Shown piece after piece: positions 60,655 through 64,000 of a DNA stretch of 64,000 bases (positions within the stretch are counted from its first letter, which is position 1; each line of letters opens with the position of its first letter). The notes below the pieces were generated by a model. It was not told where the DNA came from, did no database searches, and saw only the letters and a list, made by a program, of their open reading frames with translations. Position numbers and translations under genes: made by a program. Source of the stretch: Sulfurovum sp. (lineage in GTDB: Bacteria > Campylobacterota > Campylobacteria > Campylobacterales > Sulfurovaceae); NCBI GenBank assembly GCA_027068485.1, contig JAMOSB010000022.1:1-64000 (forward strand), written 5' to 3'.

Positions 60655-61164
60655 TTATATCCTTCCATTTAAAAGTCGTATGAGGGCATCAGACACCTCA
60701 TCAAAGGTGAGTATCCGTTTGCCGTTGTAGTGGGTCATAAAGGCTTGTGCATCTGCGTGTGTCGCAAAGGGGACGAGATCATCTCCCGCAGGTGAGATAG
60801 CACGACTACCATAGACAAAAAAAGCACGCTCTGCATCGATCGCTTTGAGACTCTTATAGTCGGTGACAACAATCTTAGAGAAATCTCTCTCACTCTTCAC
60901 CCCCACATCAAACCACTTCCCTGGACGATGGTAGAACTCAAAGAGTGACTTAGGTGAGGAGAAGTAGACCGTTTTGCCACCACGCACCTCTATCTTGGCG
61001 ACCCATTTGGGATCTTTGTAGAGAGGGATATGACGCACAAGGCAGGTGGTGTTTTTGTCATAAGTAATCAGATACTTGACACTAGGGCTAAAGGGCTTGG
61101 CGACGGGAGTGGACGCAACAGCCCAAAGGCTCAAGAGGGTAAGTGTAACGAGTAGTTTGTTCAT
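60655..61164 (-). CDS. NosL-like exported protein lacking the CxxC motif
   Basis: The 169-residue protein has a signal peptide and the body of a NosL domain: KWVAKIEVRGGKTVYFSSPKSLFEFY, a VTDYKSLKAIDAERAFFVYGS segment and AQAFMTHYNGKRILTFDEV, as in the 58676-59359 product. At the usual metal site only one cysteine remains (C41, in TTCLVRH). It may be a structural partner or bind copper by another set. It follows nosY by 9 bases. Confidence 0.75.
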   Translation of the reverse strand: MNKLLVTLTLLSLWAVASTPVAKPFSPSVKYLITYDKNTTCLVRHIPLYKDPKWVAKIEVRGGKTVYFSSPKSLFEFYHRPGKWFDVGVKSERDFSKIVVTDYKSLKAIDAERAFFVYGSRAISPAGDDLVPFATHADAQAFMTHYNGKRILTFDEVSDALIRLLNGRI

Positions 61165-61173
61165 AGAGTTCCT

Positions 61174-62001
61174 TTAGACTAGATCTTTTTTGGTGAAGAC
61201 ACGATACCCTAAAAAGGCAAACAACACCCCAACTATCACAGGGTAGAGTATCGAAAGCAAGACAAAAACCCCTTGGCTCATCGTGTCGAGTATCGTAAAT
61301 GCCACAGGTCCCATCACCGTAAGCTCAGGATCAAAGAGGCTAATGGCTGCCACACGGAATATCTCCATGGGGTTGAGCATAGCGATAGAGAGGATCAACT
61401 CCTCACTCATACGGTTTTGAAGCATCAAGGAGATGAGCGCAATATCGATAAAAGCCAGAAGAAAGATCCAGACAAAAAAGGAGAGTCCCAATGCCATCTC
61501 AGAGGACTTCACACTCGAAGAGATAAAAAAGGCTATCCCCAAAAATGCGGAACTCATCGCAAAGAGAAGCCCTGTATAGAGGAAAAAGATATTCCACGGG
61601 ATAGATGCTCCCTTAAAGGCTCCATACCCAATCGCAAACACCATCGCCATAAAAACGGGTAAAAATACTGTGATAAAGCGTCCAAAGACCTTACCCCAGT
61701 AGTACTGTTTGAGTGAGATAGGAAAGGAGAGCATATACTCCAAGATATGGCTATCTCTATCCCCCGAAATCGAACGCACCGTTGTCACCAAGATAAAGAT
61801 AGGCAAGATGATAATCGTCACTTGAATATACATCAAAAGCAACCGACTCAATCCCGAAAATCCCATCACCTGCGACTCTGTAATCCCCGCAATAAAAAAG
61901 AGGGCGATTAGCCCACCAAAGACGACCGAGTAGATCAAAAACCAGTTGGCACGAATCGACTCTTTGAGGTCGAGATAGGCGATTAAAAGTAGATTTTTCA
62001 A
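61174..62001 (-). CDS. nosY: NosY-type ABC-2 permease
   Basis: The 275-residue protein has six membrane helices and typical segments GDRDSHILEYMLSFPISLKQYYWGKVFGRF and ILDTMSQGVFVLLSI, a match for the ABC-2 permease of the Nos assembly system. It works with NosF and the periplasmic NosD (not in the window) to deliver sulfur or copper to nitrous oxide reductase. The TTG start overlaps the stop of the lipoprotein gene (TTGA). Confidence 0.85.
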   Translation of the reverse strand: MKNLLLIAYLDLKESIRANWFLIYSVVFGGLIALFFIAGITESQVMGFSGLSRLLLMYIQVTIIILPIFILVTTVRSISGDRDSHILEYMLSFPISLKQYYWGKVFGRFITVFLPVFMAMVFAIGYGAFKGASIPWNIFFLYTGLLFAMSSAFLGIAFFISSSVKSSEMALGLSFFVWIFLLAFIDIALISLMLQNRMSEELILSIAMLNPMEIFRVAAISLFDPELTVMGPVAFTILDTMSQGVFVLLSILYPVIVGVLFAFLGYRVFTKKDLV

Positions 62002-62459
62002 TAGGCTCTCCTGTTGTTTTTTTCTTCAATGATAAAGATCTGTTGGCTCATCTCTTGAAAACTTACCGTATGAGGAAGCTTCTGCTTATGTGCGGAGAAG
62101 CCATACGCCATAGGGGTGAGTGTCCCGCTACTATAGTATGCGTTGCGTGCATCGATCCACTCTCCCGTCTGCACATCCGTGATCCAGATCTTGGCACGAG
62201 ACGCCCACGGTGTCTTCTCATCATCAAACCACAAGATCACACAACCAATATCATCAAACATATAGCTACGCCCTGTATCGATATTGATCACTTGGACGGC
62301 GTGGTGGCGTTCGCTTACGACCATCTTACACCGCATACACATATCTCTATCCCAATGTACCTCTTGAAGGGCTTGGGGGTCACGCTCTTGACACCCACTC
62401 CCCCCAAATATCAAGCCAAGAAGTATCAAAAGATAGCTTACACTAACACGCTTCATCAC
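61998..62459 (-). CDS. nosL: NosL copper-binding lipoprotein
   Basis: The 153-residue protein has a lipobox with cysteine 23 (GGSGCQE), then the copper motif MCMRCKMVV (C41, C44), FDDIGCVILWFDD and NAYYSSGTLTPMAYGFSA, all as in classical NosL. It is the only one of the five here with a standard lipoprotein signal. It overlaps nosF by 17 bases and nosY by 3-4 bases. Confidence 0.9.
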   Translation of the reverse strand: MMKRVSVSYLLILLGLIFGGSGCQERDPQALQEVHWDRDMCMRCKMVVSERHHAVQVINIDTGRSYMFDDIGCVILWFDDEKTPWASRAKIWITDVQTGEWIDARNAYYSSGTLTPMAYGFSAHKQKLPHTVSFQEMSQQIFIIEEKNNRRAY

Positions 62460-63084
62460 TGGTAATCTCCCCTAGATCCATATAGATTTGACGATTGACA
62501 ATCCCTTTAACCTCCTCTATACGGTGGGTAACAAAGAGAGAGAGTTTCTCCTGCTCTTTGGATTGAATCAGTCGGTAGAAGTCATCGCGTGCTTTGGGGT
62601 CGAGATTGGCAGTGGGTTCATCATAGATCATGATCTCACTCTCTTTCGCCAAAGAGACCGCTATTAGAAACTTCTGCTTCATCCCTCCAGAGAGTGTGAA
62701 AAAAGACTTATGTAAGTTGGGCTTGATATCGAGCTTCATCTCATGTGCATAGTGAAAGATAAGCTCTTTATCCACCCCAGAACTCTTACAGATATAGGCG
62801 ATAAGCTCTGAGAGACTGAGCTTGATCGGAGGGGGGAGCTGTGGCACAAAACTCACCGAATGCAAAATCTCAACACGCTCTGTGATCGGATCTGCTCCCT
62901 TGATACGCACCTGCCCCTCAGTCGGATGATAATAGCCCATAATTAATCGAATCAGTGTCGTCTTTCCTGCACCATTGGCACCCATCAATGCGATCGCATC
63001 ACCCTTGTTAAAAGTCACAGAAACACGCTGTAGTGATACGGTTTTACCAAATTTCTTCGTCAGATTTGTCGTCTCTATCATCAT
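62443..63084 (-). CDS. nosF: NosF-type ABC ATPase
   Basis: The 213-residue ATPase has Walker A MGANGAGKTTLIRL near residue 33, signature LSGGMKQKF, Walker B IMIYDEPTANLD and a switch histidine in VTHRIEE. It is shorter than most importer ATPases and matches the NosF group. It leads the nosF-nosL-nosY series. Confidence 0.88.
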   Translation of the reverse strand: MMIETTNLTKKFGKTVSLQRVSVTFNKGDAIALMGANGAGKTTLIRLIMGYYHPTEGQVRIKGADPITERVEILHSVSFVPQLPPPIKLSLSELIAYICKSSGVDKELIFHYAHEMKLDIKPNLHKSFFTLSGGMKQKFLIAVSLAKESEIMIYDEPTANLDPKARDDFYRLIQSKEQEKLSLFVTHRIEEVKGIVNRQIYMDLGEITSDEAC

Positions 63085-63158
63085 TACTCCAAGGTCTCAT
63101 ATTTCATAGTTATTGTACTCAAACTTTATCCTCTATTTGATGATTTGTATCAAGCAAC

Positions 63159-63980
63159 CTAATCACTTGAAACTTTTGAGATAGAAAACAGTAGATCGAA
63201 TAGTTTATAGACCACGAGAATAACCCCAAAAGAGCCAATAACGACAACTATTTCTGAAAAATGGGGACTATAAAATATAAACTCTTTGATCTGCTCATAC
63301 TCTCCATACTTCTCAAATCCCGTACCAAATCGGTCGCTCAACGGGTACGCATTACCACCATAGACGAAGATATATCTCCCTAGATAGGTACCCATAATAG
63401 TCGATATCGCTCCTATCTGAATCCATTTTGAATTAAGATGTCTTTTGAACTTCAGCACAAAAGGAAATCCTACCGCCAAGAAGAGGTAGAAGTAGAAATA
63501 GAATTTAAACTCTCCAAATAGAATAATCGCACCCCAGTTTCTATCAATAAAGAGATAGGCTATTGCCTCATAGGAGCCAAGCATCGCAATGACATATAAG
63601 GCACTCACTCGTAAGAGGTTGATGAGGGTATCAAACTCCGCTTTCAGTGTCTCTTTATAGGTGATAAATGCGTAGAGAATCATAATTGCAATACCTGCGA
63701 CAAACGCAGAAATAATAAAATAGAGGGTCAAGAATGGATAGGTTGTCCAGAGGTGTCGTGCGGTATTCATATCGAAAAGTTTTGCTTGAATATAGTACTC
63801 TATGAGGTCGATGACGATACTTAAGATCAAGATAGGAACTGCGACCTTTCTGACCCATTTTTTATTTTTGGTGATGAGTAGATAGATCTCAAGTATCACA
63901 AATGGTATATAGATACTATAGAGGGGTAGCATCAACCACATTCCCGCACCCCAATTGGGGGTTAGAAACATCCAGTGCAT
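63159..63980 (-). CDS. NrfD/PsrC-like polytopic membrane subunit (5' end possibly beyond the window)
   Basis: The 273-residue translation has eight likely membrane helices and the look of NrfD/PsrC quinone-interacting subunits, with WGAGMWLMLPLYSI near the start and few charges. The frame stays open to the right edge (six codons without stop), so the true start may be outside. Codon use is AT-richer than in most of the window. It could feed electrons from the quinone pool to a reductase encoded outside. The 74 bases between it and nosF leave it unclear whether they share a transcript. Confidence 0.65.
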   Translation of the reverse strand: MHWMFLTPNWGAGMWLMLPLYSIYIPFVILEIYLLITKNKKWVRKVAVPILILSIVIDLIEYYIQAKLFDMNTARHLWTTYPFLTLYFIISAFVAGIAIMILYAFITYKETLKAEFDTLINLLRVSALYVIAMLGSYEAIAYLFIDRNWGAIILFGEFKFYFYFYLFLAVGFPFVLKFKRHLNSKWIQIGAISTIMGTYLGRYIFVYGGNAYPLSDRFGTGFEKYGEYEQIKEFIFYSPHFSEIVVVIGSFGVILVVYKLFDLLFSISKVSSD

Positions 63981-64000
63981 ATGGAGGATATTTAAATCCA

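Noticed and set aside
55088-63084. Calling the whole right end a standard nitrous oxide reductase operon
   Set aside because: nosZ and nosD are not in the window, and several genes have no counterpart in described nos operons; the link is therefore kept as a likely, not a certain, interpretation.
1-64000. CRISPR arrays, tRNA or rRNA genes, insertion sequences
   Set aside because: No regularly spaced direct repeats, no cloverleaf-like intergenic stretches, no rRNA-like sequence and no transposase were seen; nearly all space is filled by recognised genes.

Overview
The window looks like chromosomal DNA of a member of the Campylobacterota (Epsilonproteobacteria), probably a free-living, Sulfurovum/Sulfurimonas-like respiratory autotroph. 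This rests on the style of the genes (short PriA, ComEC and PabB, a Csd3-type M23 peptidase, a PgbA-like protein, a DbpA-type helicase), their dense packing with stop/start overlaps such as TAATG, TAGTG and ATGA, and a NosF/NosY/NosL gene cluster. I saw no rRNA, tRNA, CRISPR array or complete insertion sequence. The species call is inference.

Layout. 1-0.9 kb: an AT-rich, truncated N-terminal piece of a DNA methyltransferase. 0.9-8 kb: ribA, hemB, a PAS-GGDEF-EAL protein, and alr, pyrB and pabB on the minus strand. 8-13 kb: agmatine deiminase and N-carbamoylputrescine amidase (putrescine synthesis from agmatine) on either side of an inverted CAP-domain lipoprotein gene, then a globin, a Nudix hydrolase and an M23 peptidase. 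13-24 kb: a PgbA-like protein, a GlcD-type oxidase, YihY, comEC, dnaB, ispG, priA, three type IV pilin-like genes and two small coiled-coil or cell-division-like genes. 24-35.7 kb: uvrB, ppk, a gamma carbonic anhydrase-like protein, a YgjP-type metalloprotease, an exonuclease, trpF, rpe, rpmB, a potassium channel, argJ, a DUF465 protein and dbpA.

35.8-46.7 kb is an almost complete anaerobic-type corrin-ring pathway in two converging operons. The plus operon is cobM-cbiG-cobJ-cbiA. The minus operon is porin-cbiM-cbiK-cbiL-cbiC-(small membrane protein)-(2Fe-2S ferredoxin)-cbiD-cobL. The last genes overlap tail to tail by 55 bp. A porin and a lone CbiM head the minus operon behind a palindromic, Fur/NikR-like site, which suggests metal-controlled cobalt entry feeding the chelatase and ring synthesis. 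No recognisable CbiJ/CobK reductase is present.

47-55 kb: trmO, an outer-membrane beta-barrel, a small His/Cys-rich exported protein, a large VIT/DUF2135 protein, dedA, and acpP-fabF-accA. 55-64 kb is the most unusual part: a compact minus-strand operon with five NosL-family proteins, NosF/NosY, a second LolCD/MacB-like ABC pair, a PAS protein, and polytopic membrane proteins. The right edge cuts near the start of an NrfD-like gene. Two of the NosL proteins share a small two-cysteine, cytochrome-like module without a heme motif, fused at opposite ends. I read this region as a copper/thiol handling and assembly system linked to anaerobic respiration (probably nitrous oxide reductase); nosZ and nosD are not in the window.
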